Assembly (NCBI GenBank): GCA_047974375.1
Contig: JBKECF010000002.1
Span: forward strand, 1 to 64,000
Origin: JBKECF01 sp047974375
Lineage (GTDB): Bacteria > Bacillota > Clostridia > Lachnospirales > CAMZNU01
Length of the DNA stretch: 64,000 nt
Reading direction: 5' to 3'
Shown here one piece after another: positions 42,872 through 51,710 of the stretch. Each line of letters begins with the position of its first letter. Positions within the stretch are counted from its first letter, which is position 1. The translations under genes were made by a program, and so were the position numbers. The notes beneath the pieces were generated by a model, which did no database searches, was not told where the DNA came from, and saw only the letters and a program-made list of their open reading frames with translations.

Positions 42872-45040
42872 ATGTTAAAGGAAAACAAAGTTGTAATAAG
42901 TGAAGATATACATAAAAAAATTAAAAATTTACATAGCGACAAAATAGAAATAAATAATGCAAAAATTAAAACTCGAGGTAGTATCGACATTGACGACCAT
43001 GGTTTTATACTTTTTCCAGAATTTAAATTTGAACCTGTTGATTTAAATGAAGATGGAAAAATTGTAGGTATGAAGTCCATATCCAAAAACTTCCGAAAAT
43101 TTCTTAATGAAATGCCGAAGTACATAAATAAAAATAGTGCATTAGCAACTTGTTGGGTAGGTCAAATAAACGATTTTGTACCTATAGGTTTTAATGATAA
43201 TGATGTACCACATCATTTAGATCCGATAATAGAAAAATACCACATATTGCAACCAGGCTTTGGCGCTATGAATCATTTAGCACCAGATATTAAAATCGGT
43301 TTAGAATTAGGTTGGCAAGGGCTCATAGATAAAATTGACTCTTATAAAGAAAAACTTTCACCAGCAGACAGTACATTTTTCGATGGAGAAAAAGAGTTAG
43401 TTCTTGGAATAATTGAATGGATTGGTGCTCATGTGGAGCTAGCACGTAATTTAGCAAAGGATGAAACAGACCCAGAAGCTAAAAACAACTATTTTGAAAT
43501 AGCTAAAATAAATGAAAATTTAATGATTAAGCCCCCTAGTAACTTTAGAGAAGCTTGTCAGTTTATTGCTCATTTCCAATCAATAGACAGAACCTATTTT
43601 GCTGGTGGTGCCTTGTGCCAACTAGACGAAGACCTATACCCATACTATATAAATGACGTAGAGAAAAATAATTTAAAAGAAGATGAAGCCCTTTGGTACA
43701 TAGCGAGTCTATTTTTTAATGATACACATTATTCGCAAATAGGAGGGTTAATACCAGATGGGACAAAAGATAAAACAAACCGACTTACCTTCATTATATT
43801 AGATGCAATGCATACCTTAAATATACCAACTAATATAGCTTTGCGTGTATCTGATAAAGTTAATAAAACATTAATAGAAAGAGCAATACAGTATACTATT
43901 GAAGATGGCTCCGGTGTTGATTATTCTTGTAATATAGGTTGCGAAGACGGCTATGCAAGAAATGGATATCCCTTAAAGCTAGCTAGACTTAGAGCTAAAG
44001 TAGGGTGTAATTGGACAGCTTTGCCGGGTATAGAATACCCCCTACAAGATGTATGTAGATGTAATATGTCTAGTGCTTTTGTTGAAGCTTTTAAAGATTT
44101 GGAAGAAGAAAAAAATCCCACACTAGAGAAGTTATGGGATAAATTCGTACACCACACAAAAATAATGATAGATTGCATAAAGGAAAATTACGATTGGCAT
44201 TATGAAGTTATTTCCAGAAACAGACCCGAAATTGTTCTTAATTTATTTATGCATGGACCTATTGAGCGAGGATTAAATTGTGCAGAAGGTGGAGTTGATA
44301 TTATTAACTTCAACATAGACGGCATAGCTCTTGCAACAGTTGCCGATTCCTTTGCAGCTATAGAAGAACGTGTAGTAAATGAAGGATTAATTACTTGGGA
44401 AGAGTTATTCCATTGTATAAATACAAATTATGAAGGTAAAGAGGATATTCGTTTAATGTTAAAAAATATAAAAAGATTTGGAAATCCAGATTCCCTTGGA
44501 GAAAATTGGGCAATTAAAATAAAAGATTTTTATGTAGACTATTGTAATAGGCCAACGCCAAAACACCAAATTAAAATTATACCTGGAATGTTTTCTCATG
44601 GAGATGTATACATGTACGGCAAGCATGTAACAGCAACGCCAAATGGACGTAAATCCTTTGAACCAATATCCCATTCCAATGACCCGGACCCAGGCTTTGC
44701 AGTTGGCATTAATTCTTTTTCACCAACACTAAAAGCTTCGGCAGTTGCTAAAACTCAACCTGGTTTTGGCAACTCATCGCCACTACATTTAGATATAGAC
44801 AACAACACTTTAACTAATGAAGGCGGTGTACCAGCACTAGTTGCTTTAATACATACCCACAACCAAATGGGAGGAACCCTTATAAATTTAAATTGTATGA
44901 CAAAGAAAAAATTAATGGAAGCACACAAAGACCCAAGTAAACATCCGGATTTAGTTGTTCGAGTTACAGGATATTCCGCCTTTTTTTCATCATTGTCTAG
45001 AGAGTACAGACAGCAAATTGTAGATAGATTTTTAGACTGA
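42872..45040 (+). CDS. Glycyl-radical enzyme of unknown substrate (PFL-like family)
   Basis: The 722-residue protein has an N-terminal PFL-like region with PGFGAMNHLAPDIKIGLELG (128-147). The probable thiyl-radical Cys357 is in NIGCED, and the glycyl-radical loop RVTGYSAFFSSLSREYR near the C-terminus has Gly700 as the radical site. These, plus the adjacent activase, establish the family. Usual eliminating members have Cys-x-Glu at the active site; here Cys357-Glu358-Asp359 is different. The following PLKLARLRAKVGCNWTALPGIEYPLQDVC also does not match lyases I know (choline, glycerol, hydroxyproline, isethionate). The context of sugar transporter and Gfo/Idh enzymes suggests a sugar or polyol substrate. 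Confidence 0.85.
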   Translation: MLKENKVVISEDIHKKIKNLHSDKIEINNAKIKTRGSIDIDDHGFILFPEFKFEPVDLNEDGKIVGMKSISKNFRKFLNEMPKYINKNSALATCWVGQINDFVPIGFNDNDVPHHLDPIIEKYHILQPGFGAMNHLAPDIKIGLELGWQGLIDKIDSYKEKLSPADSTFFDGEKELVLGIIEWIGAHVELARNLAKDETDPEAKNNYFEIAKINENLMIKPPSNFREACQFIAHFQSIDRTYFAGGALCQLDEDLYPYYINDVEKNNLKEDEALWYIASLFFNDTHYSQIGGLIPDGTKDKTNRLTFIILDAMHTLNIPTNIALRVSDKVNKTLIERAIQYTIEDGSGVDYSCNIGCEDGYARNGYPLKLARLRAKVGCNWTALPGIEYPLQDVCRCNMSSAFVEAFKDLEEEKNPTLEKLWDKFVHHTKIMIDCIKENYDWHYEVISRNRPEIVLNLFMHGPIERGLNCAEGGVDIINFNIDGIALATVADSFAAIEERVVNEGLITWEELFHCINTNYEGKEDIRLMLKNIKRFGNPDSLGENWAIKIKDFYVDYCNRPTPKHQIKIIPGMFSHGDVYMYGKHVTATPNGRKSFEPISHSNDPDPGFAVGINSFSPTLKASAVAKTQPGFGNSSPLHLDIDNNTLTNEGGVPALVALIHTHNQMGGTLINLNCMTKKKLMEAHKDPSKHPDLVVRVTGYSAFFSSLSREYRQQIVDRFLD

Positions 45041-45148
45041 TTTATACAAAAATAATCTATCTACCTGTAAAAAAAAGTTCATTGCTCATATTTTTCTTGA
45101 GCACTACAATGTGATTAACAAAAAATTATATATTAAGGAGGACTAATT

Positions 45149-46132
45149 ATGTTAAAAGTAGCAATGCTAAGTAAATGGCATGTTCATGCTGAAGGGTACG
45201 CTAATACAGTTTTAAAAACAGGTAAGGCAGAAATCACTGCGGTATGGGATGATGACCCTGAAAGAGGTTTGGCTTGGGCAAAAGAATTAGGATGTGATTA
45301 TGAAAAGGACCTTGATGTTCTACTGGCAAGAAAAGATGTTGAGGCTGTAGTTTGTGATGCTCCAACAACTTCGCACAAAGATATTTTAATAAAAGCAGCA
45401 AAAGCCAGAAAACACATATTTACAGAAAAGTCTATGGCTCCAACCCAAAGTGAATGTGAAGAAATTGCTAAAGAAGTTGAAAAGGCGGGTATTACTTTTA
45501 CAATTTCATTACCTCAAAGAGTTCAGCCGGTTATACAATTTGCAAAAAAAATGATTGATGAAGGAGTTTTTGGGAAAATTTCTTTAGTAAGAATACGCAA
45601 TGGACATGATGGAGTTAGTGGTAAATGGCTTCCAGATTATTGGTTCGAAGAAAAAGATACTGCTGGTGGAGCGTTAATGGATTTAGGTTGCCATCCTATG
45701 TATACTGCTACATATTTGTTAGGCAAGCCTAAACGTGTATCATCTATTATGACGCAGCTATATAGTACTGGCCTTGATGAAAATGCATCTGTAACTATTG
45801 AGTTTGATAATGGCGCTGTATGTACTGGAGAAACATCATTTGTAACCTTTAATACCCCTGGAATGGTAGAAATTTACGGAACCGATGCAACTTTAATAGC
45901 TAGTGGCTCGCAAGTTGATTTTTATCAAAAAGATATTAATAAATTTTCATCTTCTCCTATAAAGCCTCATTTGCCGGCAGAAAGTCCAATTCCTTTAGAA
46001 ATATGGGTAGATGCCTGTGTTAATAAAACTGGTACCCCAGATATGTTTAATCCAAGGGAAGGCGTGAGTTTGGCTCAATTACTAGAAAATGCATATATCT
46101 CAAATAAAGAAAATAGAATAGTAGAGTTATAA
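45149..46132 (+). CDS. Gfo/Idh/MocA oxidoreductase with atypical nucleotide loop
   Basis: The 327-residue protein has a Rossmann N-domain and the C-terminal GFO_IDH_MocA fold (GGALMDLGCHPMYTATYLLG, about 176-195). The usual GxGxxG loop is replaced by MLSKWHVHAEGYA (6-18), and the catalytic EKP motif appears as EKSMAPT, with the lysine kept (KHIFTEKSMAP). This variant forms a recognisable subgroup that is mostly uncharacterised. It should oxidise or reduce a sugar or cyclitol with NAD(H). It follows the glycyl-radical gene by 108 bp, in which a GCTCA/TGAGC hairpin and AAGGAGG are seen. Confidence 0.82.
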   Translation: MLKVAMLSKWHVHAEGYANTVLKTGKAEITAVWDDDPERGLAWAKELGCDYEKDLDVLLARKDVEAVVCDAPTTSHKDILIKAAKARKHIFTEKSMAPTQSECEEIAKEVEKAGITFTISLPQRVQPVIQFAKKMIDEGVFGKISLVRIRNGHDGVSGKWLPDYWFEEKDTAGGALMDLGCHPMYTATYLLGKPKRVSSIMTQLYSTGLDENASVTIEFDNGAVCTGETSFVTFNTPGMVEIYGTDATLIASGSQVDFYQKDINKFSSSPIKPHLPAESPIPLEIWVDACVNKTGTPDMFNPREGVSLAQLLENAYISNKENRIVEL

Positions 46133-46147
46133 CATTTTTATTTTTAA

Positions 46148-46309
46148 TAATTAGACCCCACACCTCAATGCTAGCGTAGGTGGCGGGACTGTCTAACCTA
46201 GTCGGAAGCTTTGCTTTCTGCTCGACTATGCAACCAAGTAAGCAACCAACTCGGTTATGCGTACGAATTCGACGTTCAGTGGGGGTACAAGGGAAAGGTC
46301 TATTGACTT
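46148..46309 (-). repeat. Structured intergenic repeat, copy 2 (inverted)
   Basis: Read on the minus strand, it starts AGTCAATAGACC and ends GGTCTAATTATT, matching copies 1 and 3. The variable hairpin lies at 46199-46236, and three GCATA/GCTTA-type subrepeats are present as in copy 3. It lies between the two Gfo/Idh genes and directly abuts leader repeat L2. Confidence 0.75.
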
Positions 46310-46311
46310 GC

Positions 46312-46446
46312 GAAGGAAACGTTTTGCCCTAAAGGGCAGAACCATAAAAATGAAAAATTTTACCGTAACATACATTGCTTTAACGCTCATAAAGTAGAGT
46401 ATTTATGAGCTCAAAAATTTTTGTTTTTATTTGTAAAGGAGGAAAT
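46312..46446 (+). repeat. Leader repeat L2 before the second Gfo/Idh gene
   Basis: The block repeats L1 (42744-42871) almost base for base in its conserved parts: GTTTTGCCCTAAAGGGCAGAAC palindrome, CATAAAAAT, CGTAACATAC, ACGCTCATAAA, then TTTTTATTTGT before AAAGGAGG. Its second hairpin is a perfect 9-bp stem, GCTCATAAA/TTTATGAGC (46385-46410), where L1 has one mismatch. Conservation of the stem in both supports function. Confidence 0.65.
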
Positions 46447-47562
46447 ATGTCTATAGCAATAGTAACGGAAAGTCAAGATATTGAAATGCGCGAGGTTAAA
46501 GTTGGCATCATAGGATGTGGAGGCATTGCTAACGGAAAACACATGCCTAGTCTACATAAATTACCAAATGTTAAAATAGTCGCTTTTTGTGATCTAATAC
46601 TAGAAAGAGCAGAAAAAGCAAAAGAAGAATACGGAACAGACGATGCCTTAGTTTGTACTGACTATAAAGAATTAGTATCAGTTTTAGATATTGAGATAGT
46701 CCACGTACTTACACCAAACAGCTCTCACGCCGAATTATCCATAGCTGCATTAAATAGTGGAAAACATGTAATGTGTGAGAAACCAATGGCTTCTACTTAT
46801 AAAGATGCTGAAGCTATGTGTGTTGCAGCAAAAAAAAATAACAAATTTTTAACTGTTGGTTACCAAACTAGAAGCACTACAACTTTTCAATATGCTAGAA
46901 AACTTATTGAAGATGGAGAATTAGGAGAAATATACTATGTAAAATCTCCGGCCATGCGTAGGCGTGGGGCGCCTCTTTGGGGTGTGTTCCTAGATAAGGA
47001 AAAACAAGGTGGTGGTCCAATGATAGATATTGGTACTCACTCCATAGACGCAGCTCTATATTTAATGAATAATTATGAAGTAGAAAGCGTTTTTGGATCT
47101 ATATATCGTAAATTAGCAGATACTGCAATGTACTCAAATGAATGGGGTATATGGGAACCTGAAGATTTTATTGTAGAAGATTCTGCCTTTGCCCATATTA
47201 AATTTAAAAATGGTGCACTAATGATTGTAGAAACAGCATGGCTTATTAATATGGAAGAAGGAGATTGCACAACATTGTGTGGTACAAAAGGTGGAATAAA
47301 AATGAAAGGTGACGCTGTTTATATAAATGGAGAAAAAAATAACGCTTTATATATAAATGAAGTTAAGCCCAATTCCACAAATAGAACATTGTTTAAAGGT
47401 CAGGATTTAACGGCAGAGGAATACGAAGCAAAACAATGGATTTATTCAGTTATAAATAATATACCACCGCTTACTAAGCCTGAAGAAGCCTGCGTAGTTT
47501 CAAGAATAATTGAAGCAGTTTATAAATCTGCCGAAATAGGGAAACCTATTTATTTTGATTAA
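46447..47562 (+). CDS. Gfo/Idh/MocA-family NAD(P)-dependent oxidoreductase
   Basis: The protein has a canonical nucleotide loop KVGIIGCGGIANGKHMPS and EKPMAST with the catalytic-type lysine (GKHVMCEKP), followed by GGGPMIDIGTHSIDAALYLM in the C-terminal domain. Members include inositol 2-dehydrogenase, glucose-fructose oxidoreductase and 1,5-anhydrofructose reductase. ATG 46405 lies inside the leader hairpin, so the start is taken at 46447 after AAAGGAGGAAAT. A terminator follows. Being the second dehydrogenase of the cluster, it could oxidise and re-reduce one sugar together with its neighbour; this is inference. Confidence 0.87.
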   Translation: MSIAIVTESQDIEMREVKVGIIGCGGIANGKHMPSLHKLPNVKIVAFCDLILERAEKAKEEYGTDDALVCTDYKELVSVLDIEIVHVLTPNSSHAELSIAALNSGKHVMCEKPMASTYKDAEAMCVAAKKNNKFLTVGYQTRSTTTFQYARKLIEDGELGEIYYVKSPAMRRRGAPLWGVFLDKEKQGGGPMIDIGTHSIDAALYLMNNYEVESVFGSIYRKLADTAMYSNEWGIWEPEDFIVEDSAFAHIKFKNGALMIVETAWLINMEEGDCTTLCGTKGGIKMKGDAVYINGEKNNALYINEVKPNSTNRTLFKGQDLTAEEYEAKQWIYSVINNIPPLTKPEEACVVSRIIEAVYKSAEIGKPIYFD

Positions 47563-47585
47563 TATAGTATATAAATTTTATTAAG

Positions 47586-47611
47586 AAGCGACGCAAACAT
47601 CGTCGCTTTTT
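47586..47611 (+). terminator. Terminator after the second Gfo/Idh gene
   Basis: AAGCGACG and CGTCGCTT form a perfect 8-bp stem with a 7-nt loop, followed by TTT. It lies 24 bp past the stop codon and ends 22 bp before the next gene, so the latter may depend on readthrough or its own promoter. Confidence 0.75.
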
Positions 47612-47632
47612 ATTTATAAAAAAGGAGTATTT

Positions 47633-49858
47633 ATGGGATATATTCGTAATAAAACCGAAGAAGTAACAGGCTATCAAGAAGCTGCCCCATATACAAGCAC
47701 AATAGATTTGCAATGTGATTTTGTTATGGTTTATGGAACAGATGAAACAATGCCAAAAAGAATTAGGGAATTTAAAGAAAAAGGCTATGTAGTTCATTTA
47801 ATGACAGGTATAGCTTGGGGCGAATACAAGGGTTATTTGTATGGTCAATGGGATGGCGAAAATCATTGGGAAGATAGCCAAATGGATGAACATGGAAACC
47901 ATATCTCCCACGGCGTAGATGTCCCTTATATGGTTCCGACTATATCTTTTACTAATTATTTAACAGAAAAACTTAAAGTGGCTGTTGACTCTGGGGTAGA
48001 AGCCATACATTTAGAAGAACCAGAATTTTGGGATTATAGCGGATACTCTAAATCTTTCAAAAGGGAATATGAATTATGTTACAGGGAACCATGGCGACCA
48101 CAACATAGCGATTTAAACGTTCGTTATAAGTCAGCTAAATTAAAAGCCAAGTTATATGCCAGAGCTTTAACTAGAATAAGCGAGTCCCTGAAAGAATATG
48201 CCTATAAAAAATATAATAGAATTTTACGTATATACGTACCAACACACAGCCTTCTTAATTATACACAATGGAAAATTATGAGCCCAGAAAGCAACCTTAT
48301 AGATATAACATCGTTAGACGGTTACATTGCTCAAATATGGACTGGAACAAGTAGAACTATTAATGTGTATAAAAGCATTTTAAAAGAGCGTACATTTGAA
48401 ACAGCTTACTTAGAATACGGCGTTATGCAAGAATTAGTAAAGGGTACTAATAAAAAAATGTGGTTTTTACACGACCCCATAGAAGACAACCCAGATTATA
48501 CATGGGAGAATTATCGTGTAAATTATACAGAAACTTTAGTAGCCTCACTACTGCACCCCTATATACATACATATGAAATATGTCCATGGCCTAACCGTGT
48601 TTTTAATGGAATATACCCTAAATATAAGGATGGAACACCTCGAGAGAATGCAATGCCAATACCTGAGGATTACCGCACTTTTCTTTGTAGTATGATACAA
48701 ATGCTTGGGGACATGAAGCAAAGCGATATTGAGTTTCTGAGTTTTAAATCAAATATTGGATTATTTTTGTCCGATAGCGGATTATTCCAAAGGTCTTATT
48801 CAAAGGATATAATAAATTTAGATGAAAATAATGAAATAGATGTTTTGATGAAAACTAAGGAAGCCCTACTTGATGACACGCTTTGTTCTAAAATATTAAG
48901 CAATGAGGACTATGAACATAAGTTTATTGAAAGCCTTGCCTTTCCTAATTTTTATGGACTATCACTGCCCTTAATAAAAAATGGAGCACCTCTTAGAACC
49001 GTCCAATTGGACAATCTAAAAAGGTTTCCTAACTATCTAAATGAATTTAATACTCTCATACTTAGCTACGAGCTAATTAAACCAGAAAGCCCAGATATTA
49101 ACAATGCGATTTCTAATTGGGTGCAACATGGAGGTTTTTTATTTTACATAGGCGATGATTCAGACCCTTACAATAAAATTTCTGGATGGTGGAATGAAAA
49201 ATCTAGCTACAACAGTCCATCACAACATTTATTTGAAACTTTGGGGCTTCAAAGAGATTGTAAAGATGGTGTGTATCCAGTAAAAAATGGAAATGTAATG
49301 GTATGGCGTATAAAACCATCTCAATTATGTATATCAGAGAAATTATCCAGTGAATATACTCAAAAGGTTAGGTACTTGCTTAAATTACAAGGCATAAATT
49401 GGAACTTTACTAACAACATATCTGTACGACGTGGTCCGTATATTATATCTACACAAATGGATGAAAGTTTAAGTGAATCAACAACCTATGAAGGTGTATT
49501 CGCCAATATGTTAACAACAAATTATGAAATAATAAGAAAAAAGATAATCCTTCCTGGGGAAAATACAATATTATACGATATAGAAAAAATAGCTGATGCA
49601 ACAGCAATAATAGGTTCATCCGTGAGAATTATAAGCCTTTATGACAATGAAACATTTACCCTAGTTGTAAAAGGCGCAGATAAATTGCAGGCTAATATAC
49701 GCTTGCGTTTATCAAAACAATTAGCAAGCCTTAAGGCGAAAGATAGTAAAAATAAAGATGTTAAAGTAGATTTATCTTATTGCAACTTATCAAATTCCCA
49801 TTTGCTTGCTTTTAAAAGCGAAGGTAATGAAATAGCAATAACAGGAACTTATTTATAA
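47633..49858 (+). CDS. Large cytosolic glycoside-hydrolase-like protein, family not recognised
   Basis: The 741-residue protein has no signal peptide or membrane segment. Residues 25-340 look like a TIM barrel: CDFVMVYGTDET, YVVHLMTGIAWGEY, SGVEAIHLEEPEFWDYSGYS (acidic cluster Glu128, Glu129, Glu131), ILRIYVPTHSLLNY, YEICPWPNRVFNG. A middle domain with LILSYELIKPE and GGFLFYIGDDSDPYNK recalls the glutamine-amidotransferase-like domain of GH42-type enzymes. The end (about 640-741) is beta-rich. I therefore suspect a new or distant glycoside hydrolase, but cannot assign a family or catalytic residues. It is the last gene of the glycyl-radical cluster and starts behind AAAAGGAG. Confidence 0.6.
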   Translation: MGYIRNKTEEVTGYQEAAPYTSTIDLQCDFVMVYGTDETMPKRIREFKEKGYVVHLMTGIAWGEYKGYLYGQWDGENHWEDSQMDEHGNHISHGVDVPYMVPTISFTNYLTEKLKVAVDSGVEAIHLEEPEFWDYSGYSKSFKREYELCYREPWRPQHSDLNVRYKSAKLKAKLYARALTRISESLKEYAYKKYNRILRIYVPTHSLLNYTQWKIMSPESNLIDITSLDGYIAQIWTGTSRTINVYKSILKERTFETAYLEYGVMQELVKGTNKKMWFLHDPIEDNPDYTWENYRVNYTETLVASLLHPYIHTYEICPWPNRVFNGIYPKYKDGTPRENAMPIPEDYRTFLCSMIQMLGDMKQSDIEFLSFKSNIGLFLSDSGLFQRSYSKDIINLDENNEIDVLMKTKEALLDDTLCSKILSNEDYEHKFIESLAFPNFYGLSLPLIKNGAPLRTVQLDNLKRFPNYLNEFNTLILSYELIKPESPDINNAISNWVQHGGFLFYIGDDSDPYNKISGWWNEKSSYNSPSQHLFETLGLQRDCKDGVYPVKNGNVMVWRIKPSQLCISEKLSSEYTQKVRYLLKLQGINWNFTNNISVRRGPYIISTQMDESLSESTTYEGVFANMLTTNYEIIRKKIILPGENTILYDIEKIADATAIIGSSVRIISLYDNETFTLVVKGADKLQANIRLRLSKQLASLKAKDSKNKDVKVDLSYCNLSNSHLLAFKSEGNEIAITGTYL

Positions 49859-49861
49859 TAT

Positions 49862-49908
49862 AAAAGGTGGTGTCTGGTGATATTTTTTATTGCCAGACAC
49901 CACCTTTA
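49862..49908. terminator. Bidirectional terminator between convergent genes
   Basis: AAAGGTGGTGTCTGG and its perfect complement flank a 15-nt T-rich loop; A- and T-rich flanks on both sides serve both directions. It separates the 741-residue protein gene from the AraC-type regulator gene. Confidence 0.85.
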
Positions 49909-49910
49909 TA

Positions 49911-51488
49911 TTATTTAGAGTTAGATTCACGTAGTTGAGATGGAGTAGAACCAAACTTTTTTTTAAAAGAACGCATAAAATAACTAGCACTTTTAAAGCC
50001 ACATAATAAAGAAATACGTCCTACAGTTAAAGATGTAGAGAGCAGAAGCTCTCTTGACCGAACCAACCTTAAATTAAGAATATAACTAGATATGGAAATA
50101 CCATATTTTTTCTTGTACATAGTTGATAAATAACCTAAAGAAACATTATAATAAGAAGATAGCACAGATGTAGATAAATCCTCGTTAAAATAATTATCCT
50201 CTATATATCTTTTAACTTTTTCTAATATAAAAGATATGTCATTTACATTTCTATGATTACTTTTTAAAACAAACACAACTAAACTATATATACTATCATT
50301 CACTTCATCTACAGTTTGACATCTATCTATAATAGAACCATTAAAATATTCAATACCTATGTAGTCTGAAAAGCAATACCCTCTTTTTTGTAAAGACTTA
50401 GCTACTATATTAATTAATTCGAGATAAACAAAACGAATATTTATAACAGCAATATTATTCGGTTTTATAATACGTTCAATTACATCCCTTACTTTATTTA
50501 TAGAGCCATCTATTAATAAAGTTTGAAACAAAAAAAAATCATCATTTAGGAAAAGTTTTTTAGACGCAATTTTGTAATCATTTATAAAAAATATCTCGCC
50601 CTCATTACGACTACTTTGAAAACGAAGATCCAAAGCTTGTTGCGCTTGAGATAAGGAAACACCTGTTATATTTTTACATAAATCAGACAGACCAATAAAT
50701 ACTTCAAAGGGTAAAAACTTGATTATAGTTCTATGTATATTTTTTGCTATATTTAAAAAATATATTTTCGCACTATTTATATCTTCTTCTATAGAACCTG
50801 CGAATATAAGTAACTGATTTAGGTTTGCGAAACTATCTGATACAACTAGATTATTAAAATCCAACTCGTCAATAATGTTTTTTATGCTAAAACGAGATAA
50901 TTTGCTATTTATACTATCATTTTTAGTTGAATTATTATAAAAACGAATTAGAAAAACTTGGTAGTAACAAACCTTGCTATCAAAAGCATCTCCAAGATTA
51001 ATACTTACAGTTGAAGTGGTGCCGTTAATAAAAGCTTGTATATCTTCTAACATCTCAGTTCGTTTAATAGTTTCTTCAAGTTGTTCTGTTTTAAAAAGAG
51101 TAAAAGAAAGTTGTCTTTCGTATTCTAGTTGTTGGAAAATTTTGTTAAGAGTGTTGAGTAATACAATTTGAGTAAAAGGGGCTACTAAGCAAAAAACATT
51201 GCTGCTAAGCAGTTTCTTCTGTAAATTGCTGTATTTTGCGGTGTTACACAAAATTATGAATTTAATTCTATTTTCCGCTTCATGATTTTGCATAAAGTCT
51301 AACCATGTATCATCATCTATAATATCAATAATTATAAGATTTGGATAAATTGTATTAATTGCTAAACTCGCCTGTTCTAATGTTTCCACCTCTTTAATAC
51401 AGTCGAATTTTATATTTAGTTTCTTTAATTGTGTTCTAAGAAGTAAACGTGTATTTTTCTGAGTACTAGCTAAAAGCAACTTATACAT
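49911..51488 (-). CDS. AraC-type response-regulator-like protein with degenerate receiver
   Basis: The 525-residue protein has an N-terminal receiver-like domain (1-120) with Asp55 in LIIIDIIDDD. It lacks the acidic pair near residue 8 (LLLASTQKN instead of the usual Asp-Asp) and the lysine after the last strand (VAPFT). A long middle region (120-420) is of unknown fold. The C-terminus is an AraC double HTH (LSSYYNVSLGYLSTMYKKKYGISISSYI ... VGRISLLCGFKSASYFMRSFKKKFGSTPSQLRE). Layout resembles YesN-type regulators, but no kinase gene is near, so control is probably not by phosphorylation. It converges on the glycyl-radical cluster. The start at 51488 follows GGGAGG. Confidence 0.8.
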   Translation of the reverse strand: MYKLLLASTQKNTRLLLRTQLKKLNIKFDCIKEVETLEQASLAINTIYPNLIIIDIIDDDTWLDFMQNHEAENRIKFIILCNTAKYSNLQKKLLSSNVFCLVAPFTQIVLLNTLNKIFQQLEYERQLSFTLFKTEQLEETIKRTEMLEDIQAFINGTTSTVSINLGDAFDSKVCYYQVFLIRFYNNSTKNDSINSKLSRFSIKNIIDELDFNNLVVSDSFANLNQLLIFAGSIEEDINSAKIYFLNIAKNIHRTIIKFLPFEVFIGLSDLCKNITGVSLSQAQQALDLRFQSSRNEGEIFFINDYKIASKKLFLNDDFFLFQTLLIDGSINKVRDVIERIIKPNNIAVINIRFVYLELINIVAKSLQKRGYCFSDYIGIEYFNGSIIDRCQTVDEVNDSIYSLVVFVLKSNHRNVNDISFILEKVKRYIEDNYFNEDLSTSVLSSYYNVSLGYLSTMYKKKYGISISSYILNLRLVRSRELLLSTSLTVGRISLLCGFKSASYFMRSFKKKFGSTPSQLRESNSK

Positions 51489-51590
51489 ATAAATTCCTCC
51501 CGATTGCATATAACATCGTAGCGGTTACACAATAGGAAATATTTTAAGCAAAGGACGTATCTCCTCTGTTAAAATAACCATTGCCACTAA

Positions 51591-51620
51591 ATTATACACA
51601 TGGGCATTGTAAGAAGTAAA
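51591..51620 (-). promoter_or_regulatory. Promoter of the AraC-type regulator
   Basis: On the minus strand TTTACT (51615-51620) and a perfect TATAAT (51591-51596) are 18 bp apart, leaving a leader of about 95 bp. The weak -35 box fits an activated promoter. Confidence 0.55.
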
Positions 51621-51647
51621 CATACTGTAATACATATTAACGATGTC

Positions 51648-51710
51648 ATTAAAATAGTTCACTAAAATATTAAAATAGTTCAATAAAATACCGAAATATT
51701 TCACTAAAAC
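51648..51710 (-). repeat. Three tandem 21-bp repeats upstream of the regulator promoter
   Basis: Three head-to-tail units (51648-51668, 51669-51689, 51690-51710) share the pattern ATTAAAATAGTTCACTAAAA on the plus strand. Units 1 and 2 differ at one base and unit 3 at several. The 21-bp period equals two helical turns, and the array ends 28 bp upstream of the -35 box, so these look like binding sites for an AraC-type activator, possibly the regulator itself. Confidence 0.65.

Noticed and set aside
51648..51710. CRISPR-like array
   Set aside because: The units are contiguous with no spacers and there are no cas genes.
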